The position numbers and the translations under genes are program-made. The notes under the pieces were generated by a model, which searched no databases, had not been told where the DNA came from, and saw only the letters and a list, made by a program, of their open reading frames with translations. Source: Bradyrhizobium neotropicale (GTDB lineage Bacteria; Pseudomonadota; Alphaproteobacteria; Rhizobiales; Xanthobacteraceae). Taken from it: 64,000 nucleotides of DNA. The stretch covers positions 1 to 64,000 of the forward strand of contig NZ_LSEF01000081.1 of the NCBI RefSeq assembly GCF_001641695.1, written 5' to 3'. Shown in pieces: positions 1-8,036 of the stretch. How positions within the stretch are numbered: position 1 is the stretch's first letter; every line of letters starts with the position of its first letter.

Positions 1-11
1 CTAGTGGTTCA

Positions 12-1142
12 TCACAGTGGTTTTGACTCTTTGGCGGCAACTGGATAGGCGCGACCGAGTTTGGCGCGGGCTTTGTCGGTTGTGAACATCCATTTGATGC
101 GGTCTCGCGCCTTGTTTCGCTGCCGTTGCCATGCTGCGATTTCTTTTCGAAGCCTTTTGGGATCGTCGATGCGACGGCCGAGACACTGGCGCTGCAGCAC
201 GCTGATCTCGCACTCGACCATATTGAGCCAGCTGGCGTGTTTCGGGGTGTAGTGGAACTCGAGGCGGCGCAGGATGCGACGGGCCTCGGCAGGCGCAAAT
301 GCCTGATATAGCGCGCCGGCCGTATGAATCGACAGATTGTCCTGCACCACACGGATGCAGGCGGCATTGGGATAGTGGACGTCGACGAGTTCGCGCATGC
401 AGTGCGCGTAGTCGACCGCGGCGCGGTGGTCTGTAACCTTGACATTGCGCCAGCCGCGATGCGGATCGAAGGTGACGAAGAGATTGACGGTACCGTTGCG
501 GCGATATTCGTAATCGTAGCGCTCGCGCTGTCCCGGTTGGGCAGGGATCGGCTGGCGTACCTCGCCGATCAGCTGGACTGGGGTCTCGTCGAAGCAAACC
601 AGGGGCCGCTCGGGATCCGGCGCCTCGGCGTAGAGATCGAGCACATCCTCCATCCGGGCGACGTATTCGCCGTCGACATGAGGAATGCACCACATATCCC
701 GGCGCCACGGCTTGAGGTCGTTGTCGGCCAGCCGGCGGCGCACGGTCTCGCCCGACAGGCTGGCGTGATCGGTGAGCTTGACCATCGCGTCGGCCAGCAA
801 TGTCAGCGTCCAGCGTTTGCGGCCGGCGGGCGGCTTGGCGCATGCCGTCGCCACCAGCAGGGCCTCTTCCTTGCCTGTCAGCTTGCGTTCCGCGCCCGGA
901 CGCGGCTCCTCACTCAAGGCCCGCTCCAGATTGCCTTCTACGAAACGGCGTTTGGTCCGGCCGACGGTGGAAAGGCTGACCCGGACGGTTCGGGCAATCT
1001 CCGCGTCGCAGCTGCCTGAATCGGCCGCCAGCACAATCTGAGCCCGTTTGAGTTTGCGGGCGGAATGCGTGCCGCCGCCGAGCATTGCCGTCAGTTCGTC
1101 CCGCTCGGCTTGGCTCAATTCGACCCGATAACGTACATTCAT
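12..1142 (-). CDS. IS630 family transposase
   Basis: 376 aa, a full-length IS630-type transposase. The N-terminal half has helix-turn-helix domains (about residues 1-110, with the run SLSTVGRTKRRFVEGNLERA). The C-terminal half is a DDE RNase-H-like nuclease: CFDETP near residue 183 gives the first Asp, RVVQDNLSIH near 265 the second, and HASWLNMVECEI near 303 the final acidic residue. It cuts and pastes the element at TA. The reading frame is intact, so it may be active. The start at 1142 lies 38 nt from the divergent small ORF, leaving room only for a shared short promoter region. Confidence 0.9.
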   Translation of the reverse strand: MNVRYRVELSQAERDELTAMLGGGTHSARKLKRAQIVLAADSGSCDAEIARTVRVSLSTVGRTKRRFVEGNLERALSEEPRPGAERKLTGKEEALLVATACAKPPAGRKRWTLTLLADAMVKLTDHASLSGETVRRRLADNDLKPWRRDMWCIPHVDGEYVARMEDVLDLYAEAPDPERPLVCFDETPVQLIGEVRQPIPAQPGQRERYDYEYRRNGTVNLFVTFDPHRGWRNVKVTDHRAAVDYAHCMRELVDVHYPNAACIRVVQDNLSIHTAGALYQAFAPAEARRILRRLEFHYTPKHASWLNMVECEISVLQRQCLGRRIDDPKRLRKEIAAWQRQRNKARDRIKWMFTTDKARAKLGRAYPVAAKESKPL

Positions 1143-1180
1143 GCTTCGCCTCCTTGTCGGAGGCCGGGACGAATCCAGCT

Positions 1181-1462
1181 ATGAGTCAAAAATCAGGCGC
1201 GCACTTCACCGAGAAGCAGGGACACTATCTCGCTTTCATCCATACCTACTCGTACATGTTCGGACAGCCGCCCGCCGAGGCCGACATCCAGCGGCATTTC
1301 CGCGTCAGCCCGCCGTCAGTCCACCAGATGATCCTCACCCTCGAACGCAACGGGTTCATTCGTCGCCAGCCCGGCGTCGCTCGAAGCATCGAGATCCTCT
1401 TGCCACCCGAAAAGTTGCCTATCCTCGGATGGCTCGGTATCAAAACGTCAAAATCACTGTGA
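1181..1462 (+). CDS. Small winged-helix protein carried by IS630 element
   Basis: 93 aa from the ATG at 1181, which is preferred over the upstream ATG at 1085 because that one would overlap the transposase start. The sequence has a LexA-like DNA-binding fold signature (FRVSPPSVHQMILTLERNGF, then IRRQPG and a hydrophobic strand). A paralogue of 85 aa lies at 1515-1772 in the neighbouring element in the same relative place, so it belongs to the element rather than to the host. Its last codons run into the right inverted repeat. A role as element regulator is inference. Confidence 0.6.
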   Translation: MSQKSGAHFTEKQGHYLAFIHTYSYMFGQPPAEADIQRHFRVSPPSVHQMILTLERNGFIRRQPGVARSIEILLPPEKLPILGWLGIKTSKSL

Positions 1463-1514
1463 TGAACCACTAGTGGCTCTGCACAGTGATTTTGACCGGT
1501 TGGATCTGGGGCGG

Positions 1515-1772
1515 TCAGACTAGCTCCGGCAGGTTTATGGGATCGACGAGAACCTCAATGCTGCGAGGCGTCCTTGGCTGTCTTCTGATGAGGCCGGCGC
1601 GTTCCAGCGTCAGCACCATTTGGTGAACCGAGGGCGGGCTGACGCGAAAATATTCCTGCATGTCGGTTTCCGCCGGGGGCCTGCGGTGCAGCCGCGTATA
1701 GAGGTGGATGAAGGCAAGGTACTGCCCCTGTTTGGGCGTGAAGGTTTTTGCCGAAGGATTCACGCCGGCCAT
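1515..1772 (-). CDS. Small winged-helix protein of second IS630 element
   Basis: 85 aa starting at the ATG at 1772 (MAGVNPSAKTF). It shares most of the recognition region FRVSPPSVHQM-LTLE-G-IRRQP with the small ORF of the first element and lies divergent to the transposase (start 1815). The longer frame up to 1892 would overlap the transposase and is not favoured. Function is unknown; DNA binding is inferred from the LexA-like pattern. Confidence 0.55.
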   Translation of the reverse strand: MAGVNPSAKTFTPKQGQYLAFIHLYTRLHRRPPAETDMQEYFRVSPPSVHQMVLTLERAGLIRRQPRTPRSIEVLVDPINLPELV

Positions 1773-1814
1773 CCGATTCAGTTGTTCGTGCTCGCCTCGA
1801 TCAAGGAGGCCGGC

Positions 1815-2830
1815 ATGAATGTACGCTATCGGGTCGAACTGAGCCAAGTCGAGCGCACCGAGCTCAAGACGCTGCTGGGCGGCGGCAAGCATGCGTCCCG
1901 CAAGCTCAAGCGGGCCCAGGTTTTGCTGGCTGCCGATGCCGGGGCCAGCGACGAGGAGTTCGCCAGGAGCGTTGGTGTGGGCGGCTCGACCGTGTACCGG
2001 ACCAAGCGACGCTTCATGGAGGGCAATCTGGAGCGGGCGCTGAGCGAAGAGCCGCGTCCCGGCGCGGAGCGCAAACTCACGGGCAAGGAAGAAGCTCTAC
2101 TGGTGGCGACCGCCTGTGCCGGTCCGCCCAAGGGCCGCGCCCGCTGGACGCTCAAGCTGCTGGCAGGTGCGATGGTCAAGCTCACCGAGCACAAGAGCCT
2201 GTCTCGCGAGACGGTTCGGCGGCGTCTGGCCGAAAATGGTCTCAAACCCTGGCGCAAAGACATGTGGTGTATTCCGCTGGTCGACGGCGAATACGTCGCC
2301 CGCATGGAAGACGTGCTCGACCTTTACGCCGAGGCGCCCGACCCCGAGCACCCGGTGGTGTGCTTCGATGAAAGCCCGGTGCAGCTCATCGGCGAGGCGC
2401 GTCAGCCAATCCCCGCCGAGCCCGGCCGGCTCGAACGCTACGATTACGAGTATCGTCGCAATGGCACCGTCAACCTCTTCGTCCTGCTCGATGTGCATCG
2501 CCCCTGGCGCAAGGTCAAAGTCACCGAGCGGCGTGCGGCAGAAGACTACGCCCAATGCATGCGCGAACTCGTCGACGTCCATTATCCCGACGCCGAGACC
2601 ATCCGGGTCGTCCAGGACAATCTATCGACCCATTCTGCCGGCGCCCTCTATCAGGCGTTCCCGCCTGCCGAAGCCAGACGGATTTTGCGCCGGCTTGAGT
2701 TCCACTACACCCCCAAGCACGCAAGCTGGCTCAACATGGTCGAGATCGAGATCGGCGTCTTACAGGGACAGTGCCTCGATCGCAGGATCGACGACCCCAA
2801 GCGACTGCGCCGCGAAATCGCCGCCTGGGA
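1815..2830 (+). pseudogene. IS630 transposase, C-terminus truncated
   Basis: Starts MNVRYRVELSQVERTELK at 1815 behind AAGGAGG. It is about 80% similar to the intact 376-aa transposase at 12-1142 up to RRIDDPKRLRREIAAWE, where similarity stops abruptly near 2830. The DDE residues (CFDESP, RVVQDNLSTH, HASWLNMVEIEI) are still present, but about 35 C-terminal residues are replaced by unrelated sequence. The frame stays open to 3359 because it runs into the next broken gene; the resulting 514-codon fusion is probably accidental. Confidence 0.8.
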
Positions 2831-3466
2831 GACCGTTTCCAAAGAGTTCAACTCGCCCAGCCGGTCAACCATTCCCTTGCTCTTGCTCGTGAAGCATGGG
2901 CAGGAAACCCTTCGCGACATCTTGGAGGAGTGCCATGTCGCGAGCCCGACGAATTGGCATTTTGAATTTACCGTCAGACCTCCGATCGGTAGAGGCAAGC
3001 CTTCTCACACCGACATCATGGTCTTCTCTGCCTCACATTGCCTTGCGGTCGAAGCAAAATGGACCGAGCCATCCTACGAGACCGTTGCTGCCTGGCTCAA
3101 GAGGTCCACTCCTAAAAAACAATCAGCTGAGGAAAGCAATCGAGGGAAGGTACTGTCTGGCTGGATCGGACTACTGACGCCAATGGCACAATCGCTCCCG
3201 AGAATGTTGTCGATTGCGAGTATCAAATGCTGCATCGGGCTGCGTCGGCCTACGAGGCCGCGCGCACCTGCGGAAAGCGTCCTCAACTCGCCCATTTCAA
3301 GTTCACACCGTCAATCGGTTCCACCTCGGCAACGCTCGACTACTATCGGCGAGGCTTAGAGCTACTTTGCGCGCGTCTAGGCAATCTGGTCGAATTTCCG
3401 TTCTTCTTGGTAGAAATTCAAATCACTCCGACTGAAAAGTTCTGCGAAATCCAAGCAGTTGCGTAA
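2831..3466 (+). pseudogene. Remnant of a PD-(D/E)XK nuclease-like hypothetical gene
   Basis: Downstream of the truncated transposase the same frame encodes about 115 residues of different character, with SHTDIMVFSASHCLAVEAKW: an Asp followed by E-A-K, as in the PD-(D/E)XK nuclease fold. After GWIGLL near 3175 the sense moves to another frame (DANGTIAPENVVDCEYQMLH onwards) and runs to the stop at 3466, ending LVEIQITPTEKFCEIQAVA. The gene therefore lacks its 5' end (replaced by the IS) and has at least one frameshift. Function and the family assignment are uncertain. Confidence 0.4.
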
Positions 3467-3657
3467 GGGCGACACCGCAACGGGCCCCTTGGCTCGGCAT
3501 GCTTTGCAGGATTCTAGGCTGTTTGAATTTGACAGCTATCACGTAGCTCAGATTGGTAGGACGATCTAACCAGCCTCCCAGTCGCATAGTGAGCAGCAGA
3601 CGAGAAATGATGGAGACTCCAACCTTCGATACGATCTGCTGCGTTAGGAGAGTCGCC

Positions 3658-3870
3658 TTGGCAACGAAAGAGCAGTTTCAGTTTCGCAAGGAACTCCAGA
3701 GGCTCTTGCGCGAGGCCGAACTGCGGGGAGCGCCCTCAATCGAATTGAATTCAGGCACACTCCATCGACAGCTAGGTGGTTATCCAGGGCTCAACCATCA
3801 GATGCCCTCCTGCTGCCAAGCTATGTACGACGAGCAAGTTGAGGCTGAAAATCGATCGTTGATCGGCTGA
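3658..3870 (+). pseudogene. Truncated small conserved protein (LHRxLGGYPGxNHxMPxCC type)
   Basis: 70 codons from a TTG at 3658 with AGGAG 8 nt upstream. The stretch IELNSGTLHRQLGGYPGLNHQMPSCCQAMYDE resembles a small conserved bacterial protein often annotated near HNH endonucleases. The usual basic C-terminal tail does not follow; the frame ends at SLIG. I read it as a truncated copy. Function is unknown to me. Confidence 0.35.
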
Positions 3871-4038
3871 AGAGAACATTAGGCCATATCGATGCCAACG
3901 AAACGCAACCTGAGCGTTCTTGCGCCACCAGCTGGAAACGTCGAACTCATCTGCGCTCGGTGCATCGAAATCATGCTCCGTCGAGCCATCGAGAATCTAC
4001 CGCAAGAGAATTGATGCCCTTGACCTGCCACTGAGTTT

Positions 4039-4278
4039 TCATCCAGCGGCGGTTAGAGTCTCGGGGGGCGATGCAGCGAGATGGATATTGCGTTGGTGAG
4101 ATGAGAGAGATTGGTCAGTTAGTGATCGAACGCTGAGAGCCGAATATTTGTGGGCGCGTCGTAGTGAGGATTTCAGAATTCGATTCCGGTACGACTTTGC
4201 CGCTTTAGCCGCCTCGGGCGGAGCCTCGCAGTCCGACTCCCAGGAGAAATGATTGAAGTCTGGTATTTTGGAGAACAT
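4039..4278 (-). CDS. Small hypothetical protein
   Basis: 79 codons from the ATG at 4278 (MFSKIPDFNHFSWESDCEAP), with a purine-rich AAGAGG 6 nt upstream. The first 40 residues look protein-like (acidic, then a basic segment AAKAAKSYRNRILKSSLRR), the rest less so. I do not recognise it. It lies just downstream of the nopT-like gene on the same strand and may be a remnant. Confidence 0.25.
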   Translation of the reverse strand: MFSKIPDFNHFSWESDCEAPPEAAKAAKSYRNRILKSSLRRAHKYSALSVRSLTDQSLSSHQRNIHLAASPPETLTAAG

Positions 4279-4366
4279 GCTTGCCTCTTGCTTGATAATA
4301 GTGTCGTGGCGAGGACGCATCCTCGCCTTCGCAAAAGGCGCTAATCACGGCGACTGCAGTGCCGAC

Positions 4367-5155
4367 TCACTGCATCTTTTGAGTGGTGATTCTCGACAAA
4401 TGCTGCCCGTTGGGGTTCCTATAACGATTGGAGAGGCTTTCAAACAAGCCGGACATCTGCTCTGATCGAACAGTAAATTCTCCATAGTTGGGCTCGAAGA
4501 GCGTGGTCCTTCCATCCAACGCCGACGTTGCAATTGTGTGTGAGGTACGTTCGGCGAAATACAAACTGAGCAAATACTTCGATCCGTCGTCGGTTATTTT
4601 CTTCAGCATGCGCGACATGCTCGAAGGCTCACCGAAGCTGTATGCCTTCTCTTTTCCGGTTGGCGCCAAACCTGCTTCGCGCAATACGGTGTTTTGTGCC
4701 TCGAAATCGGCCTGAGATGCTTCTACTCCCTCGCTTAGCAACTGACGTTTGAGGCTCTGATACCGCTGCTGCCGCACAGCCGCTGAGTCGTGCATGTCCG
4801 ATCCAGGTGTTAGCGCATTCATTCGGGTTGAGGGACTGCTCGTGAGATTTCCGAGCCACTCGGCAGTTAGCCCAACGCAGATTCCGCCTACGTTCGCCTC
4901 AGTCAATTCGGCCGTCCTGTATTCGAAAAGGGAGGTACTCGGCCGCGCTGGAGAGGATGTACTGGGGTTGTTTGGATCGTAGGCCTGTGGCGTGCTGACG
5001 CAGCACCCCATTTTGTCGGGCAGTTCACCTGGTGGTGGGCTCGTCTGTAGCGCGAGAGCCGCAAGTGTTTCCGTAAAGCTGCCGCTGTCCACGGACTGAC
5101 TCGGTTCGTGAGCCTGGCTAACGCGTGCGGATGAGTCACTGATTCGATTATACAT
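4367..5155 (-). CDS. nopT: NopT-type type III effector, YopT/C58 cysteine protease
   Basis: 262 aa from the ATG at 5155 (MYNRISDSSARV). This start is chosen over the one at 5182 because the effector amino terminus MY-x-R-I recurs in two other effectors here. NopT proteases self-cleave after DKM and expose a Gly and two Cys for lipid attachment; this protein has DKMGCC at 47-52. The catalytic Cys is C93 (GGICVGLTAEW) and the His is H206 (RTSHTIATS). The third position, Asp in the family (D-x-NYGEF), is Glu here: LFEPNYGEF, E221. The N-terminal third is Ser/Pro-rich, as expected for secretion. A tts box lies 70 nt upstream. It should enter plant cells and act at the plasma membrane; activity with Glu is an open question. 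Confidence 0.85.
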   Translation of the reverse strand: MYNRISDSSARVSQAHEPSQSVDSGSFTETLAALALQTSPPPGELPDKMGCCVSTPQAYDPNNPSTSSPARPSTSLFEYRTAELTEANVGGICVGLTAEWLGNLTSSPSTRMNALTPGSDMHDSAAVRQQRYQSLKRQLLSEGVEASQADFEAQNTVLREAGLAPTGKEKAYSFGEPSSMSRMLKKITDDGSKYLLSLYFAERTSHTIATSALDGRTTLFEPNYGEFTVRSEQMSGLFESLSNRYRNPNGQHLSRITTQKMQ

Positions 5156-5223
5156 GGCGATTCGCATCTTCCTTCGGCGCATCTCTTCGCCGAGAGTTCG
5201 AGCTGCTTAGGTCCGGTTGCGAA

Positions 5224-5254
5224 TCATAGTCAGACAAGCTGACGAAGAGCTGAC
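5224..5254 (-). promoter_or_regulatory. tts box upstream of nopT
   Basis: Read on the minus strand the segment starts GTCAGCTCTTCGTCAGCT and ends with CTA, matching the TtsI-binding pattern GTCAG-TT-TCG--AGCT...C..CTA. It lies about 70 nt before the nopT start, so TtsI should drive this gene separately from the core operons. Confidence 0.75.
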
Positions 5255-5720
5255 GGGCAGCTGTTACCTAGCTTAAGAAAAGGAAGGTCATCGTCATGCT
5301 CGGGCCATCCGACAAGCTGGGCGGAGGAAGAGCATCGCTTTTCAGGCTCCGAGGCCAAAGAGAAGCGTGATGAGCGGTGCGGATGAAGCAAGATGGCCGT
5401 CGATCGGAGACCACTGAGCCAGTCTCGACGAATTCGTCTGCGAATCCGGGAGAATCATGGCCGCTATACTCAAAATGCTGCACGAGCTGTTCCTCAGTCG
5501 GTGCGATACGACTCTTCAGCGAGTGAATAATAATGTGAAGCAAGTGCTCTACCACGACGTTGTCAGCCCGACCCAACATCTACTTCCTTCTTCAGGCGGC
5601 AGCTCAGTCGCAATCCGAACAAGCGTAGACCTGGGCAAAACAAGTGGGTCCCGACATGGTCCGGTCCACTTGACGAGCGCGAATACGTGTCAGCGCTTGC
5701 AGCCACGAACCATTCTGTGC

Positions 5721-5749
5721 GTCAGCTGGTTGTCAGCTCTCTCACCTAA
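5721..5749 (+). promoter_or_regulatory. tts box upstream of first nopP
   Basis: gtcagctggttgtcagct followed by ctctcacctaa fits the tts box spacing. It sits 69 nt ahead of the GTG start of the nopP gene at 5818. Confidence 0.75.
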
Positions 5750-5817
5750 TTACCGGCAAGCGTTGAGTCTACCGAAATGAACCAGACGCAAACTTTGACG
5801 ATAGGAGAGAAAAGCGC

Positions 5818-6672
5818 GTGTATAGCAGAATCACTGGATCGTTCAGCCCATCTACAAGCGGGGGCCAAGCCGAAGAATCAGGGCAGGCACCAGATACCCA
5901 GATGTTCAGGGAATCGCTTGCAGGCGCCGCGTCGGGTTCATCGTCGGCGAGGCGGCCGTATTCCCTCACCTCCGAGCCTCCTATCTACGAGATTGACAGC
6001 GATACGTTCAGGCAAGAGCTGAGGAACTTCTATGGTGTCGATGTCAAGCACATAGCCGATAATCCACAAGAGTACTCGGATTTCGTGTCCTCAAAAGCCG
6101 ACAGCACCGCAATGGTCGCTAGAGTCGGCGCGACGGAAAATGACAAGTCGGGTTCGCAGTATTTCAGCTACCAGTTGGGCGATAGGAGTGTCGGGCTTCT
6201 GAGGACGGATCCAGGATTCCGCATCAAAGGCGAAGAGTGGCAGCAGGAACACTTTCCGGACCGAAAAAACATCTCATCTGTCGTGGCTCTCCGAGTTACT
6301 CATCCGCTGGTTGAGAACGCGGGCGATATTCTGCTCGAACATCAGCTTCGGCTCGACGGCGAGCGGCCTTTGCTGATGTCGCGTCCTTCTAACGATGAAG
6401 CGAAGCCCCGTCTGCAGCAGATGGGCTTTGTTGACGTAGGTGAAAACCAGTTCGTGCTTGACCCTAGACGGCATCCGGATAAGTGGACGAAAAACGACCA
6501 GGATGAATGGCAGCGGGCAGACAAGCCTCGACTGTATCTCCAAGCGGAGAGCGAGGATCCGATTGAAGGTACCGACGAAGGTTCGTGCGAAGAATATATC
6601 GGGTCAGATTCGTCCGGGGACGATCCTTCTTGGTATTTCAATCGGCTCAATTTAGGCCCTCGGATCAACTAG
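5818..6672 (+). CDS. nopP: Type III effector NopP (copy 1)
   Basis: 284 aa from a GTG at 5818 with AGGAGAG 8 nt upstream (MYSRITGSFSPSTSG). NopP is secreted through the rhizobial type III system and can decide host range by being recognised in some soybean lines. Conserved blocks shared with the second copy at 41334 include RPYSL, FSYQLG--SVGLLRT, RVTHPLV-NAGDILLEHQLR, LDGERPL and HPDKWTKN. The N-terminal 60 residues are Ser-rich and disordered. The C-terminus is acidic (EDPIEGTDEGSCEEYIGSDS). A tts box lies 69 nt upstream. No enzymatic motif is visible. Confidence 0.9.
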   Translation: MYSRITGSFSPSTSGGQAEESGQAPDTQMFRESLAGAASGSSSARRPYSLTSEPPIYEIDSDTFRQELRNFYGVDVKHIADNPQEYSDFVSSKADSTAMVARVGATENDKSGSQYFSYQLGDRSVGLLRTDPGFRIKGEEWQQEHFPDRKNISSVVALRVTHPLVENAGDILLEHQLRLDGERPLLMSRPSNDEAKPRLQQMGFVDVGENQFVLDPRRHPDKWTKNDQDEWQRADKPRLYLQAESEDPIEGTDEGSCEEYIGSDSSGDDPSWYFNRLNLGPRIN

Positions 6673-6890
6673 TGCCTCGATACAGAGGTTTTGTCTCGTT
6701 GAACCTGGCGTGACTTGGCTGCGGGCGTTGGATAGACGCTCGCCATTTTTGGCGGCCTTCCGGGCCCGTCGCCACCGGCCGGAGTGTCCAATCCAAAGCG
6801 GCCGGTGGTCTGCTTCGACGAGAGCCCGATCCAACTCATCGGCGAAGTGCCCCAGCCGATCCCCCGGCCGCGGCTGTGGACAGATTGAGC
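6673..6890 (+). repeat. IS630 fragments
   Basis: An IS630-like end (ctagtgcctcgatacagag, 6669-6687) is followed by minus-strand codons for a transposase tail (ARKAAKNGERLSNAR). A plus-strand scrap at about 6797-6865 encodes VVCFDESPIQLIGEVPQPIP, the DDE region of the same transposase type. Only rearranged pieces remain; no frame is usable. Confidence 0.6.
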
Positions 6891-7445
6891 GCTACAGATC
6901 GAGCGCTACAGAGTTCAGCTGTTTACGACCCGCTTCTAAACGACGGCCGGACTAACGCGATCGCACCAACGCACGTGGCTTGCGCGACAACCATATTGGT
7001 GTTCGCTGTGTCGACAATTCCCATTGGGCGCGGCAACACATAGGCACGAAAGGCCGAATGCGTTACGGAGTTGGCATGCTTACGCGAGGCGCGTCATCAC
7101 GGCGGATCAGATACAGTGTTAGAGGGGGGCCGCGCCAGGGTTCTCGACCGGAACGCAACGAGCTTTCCTGCCGACTTAGTCGACGATAACCTTTAAAAGG
7201 CTGCTCGGAGCCTGAGCTGTGGACGCTCTGCGCGGCAACATCGTCGATGCGCCGCTTTCGTTGTCTGGTACCCAGGTCGGACACTGATTGCCCGTGCGGT
7301 GGAATCGCTTGCCAGCCTCTGGCAGCCTGATCGTCGGGCCCGGCTTCGCCAGCAGAACGCGCCGAGCTTTCTTCTCGGCTTGATGTTCCACGCTCCGGCT
7401 GAGCGGGAAAACCACCCCGCCCCCCACTACTTCCGCGCAGGCAGC
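6891..7445. other. Non-coding stretch between IS scraps and IS66
   Basis: No frame with recognisable protein character, no clear repeats and no promoter-like motif seen. Probably eroded mobile DNA. Confidence 0.4.
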
Positions 7446-7529
7446 GTAAGCGGCAAAGAGACCCCGTCTGGCGGAGTGGGTGAGCGATCGGCTATCGGCT
7501 GCTGAGTTTGTGAGCCGATGTGAGCTTCT

Positions 7530-7913
7530 ATGTCTGCGCCTAGTTCTGGAACTAGAACCTTCCATATGATCGAAGCGGTCGCCGACCGTCTTGAGGGAGC
7601 GCCGCGGCAGCTTCGTCGACGCTGGTCTGAGGAGTTCAAGGCGCAAGTTGTGACGGAGGTGCTGGAGCCTGGCGCGAGCGTATCGGCGATCGCCCGCCGT
7701 ATCGGCATTCACCCGTCGCAGCTGTTCGCCTGGCGCCGTGACGCTCGGGCCGAGCGGCGTTATCGCTCGCGGCACTCGAGTTGCGAGGGTGTGGTGGCGT
7801 CTGCGGCAGGCGCAGTGATCGAGATTGCCATTGGCGAGGTCGTCGTGCGCGCCGGCATAGATGTCGACGAGGCGCACTTGCAGCGAGTGATCCGGGCGGT
7901 CCGTTCGGCATGA
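7530..7913 (+). CDS. tnpA: IS66 accessory protein TnpA
   Basis: 127 aa. It contains the IS66 OrfA/IS3-like helix-turn-helix (RRWSEEFKAQVVTEVLEPG, SVSAIARRIGIHPSQLFAWR at about residues 31-72). In IS66 elements TnpA and TnpB are needed with TnpC for transposition. Its stop overlaps the tnpB start (ATGA at 7910-7913). The frame is intact, but its partners are not. Confidence 0.85.
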   Translation: MSAPSSGTRTFHMIEAVADRLEGAPRQLRRRWSEEFKAQVVTEVLEPGASVSAIARRIGIHPSQLFAWRRDARAERRYRSRHSSCEGVVASAAGAVIEIAIGEVVVRAGIDVDEAHLQRVIRAVRSA

Positions 7914-7965
7914 TCCCCTCTGGTGTGAAGGTGTTCTTGGCCAGCCATCCAGTCGACTTCCGCAA
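7910..7965 (+). pseudogene. tnpB: IS66 tnpB, 5' fragment
   Basis: MIPSGVKVFLASHPVDFR is the usual IS66 TnpB amino terminus. The reading breaks after CGC-A at 7964/7965, where the recombinase-rich insertion begins. The protein resumes as KGIDGLVALVRDAG at 14033. Confidence 0.85.
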
Positions 7966-8036
7966 TTATGCGGAGCGCACGGTTATGCCGAGTCCGCGGC
8001 GACAAGAGGGTGCCGGCCGCGGACATTTTGTTGGTC

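Larger units (their letters stand above)
1..1473. mobile_element. Complete IS630-type insertion sequence
   Basis: Terminal inverted repeats of 25 bp (3-27 and 1447-1471) match at 24 of 25 positions, and TA dinucleotides sit at both borders (2-3, 1471-1472), the target used by the IS630/Tc1-mariner group. The element holds a transposase on the minus strand and a divergent small helix-turn-helix ORF on the plus strand. Its right end is directly joined to a second, related element that shares the TA. Confidence 0.85.
1471..2830. mobile_element. Second IS630-type element, right end lost
   Basis: The left end at 1471-1497 begins tagtggctctgcacagtg and resembles the end of the first element. The element runs in mirror orientation: small ORF on the minus strand, transposase on the plus strand. 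Homology to the intact transposase next door stops at about 2830, so the last ~35 codons and the right inverted repeat are gone. Confidence 0.8.

Noticed and set aside
324..1019. 231-codon frame opposite the IS630 transposase
   Set aside because: A shadow frame; the transposase on the minus strand carries the DDE residues and fits the ends.
1620..3359. A single 579-codon open frame that could be read as one large fusion protein
   Set aside because: Its first part lies antisense over the small IS ORF, the middle is a truncated transposase and the end is a frameshifted remnant. There is no sign that the whole is a selected gene.
3545..3630. Possible tRNA-like segment near the tagctcagattggtag motif (3544-3558)
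   Set aside because: It resembles a D-arm (TAGCTCAG-TTGGTAG), but no acceptor stem or anticodon arm could be built around it; perhaps a tRNA fragment used as an integration scar.
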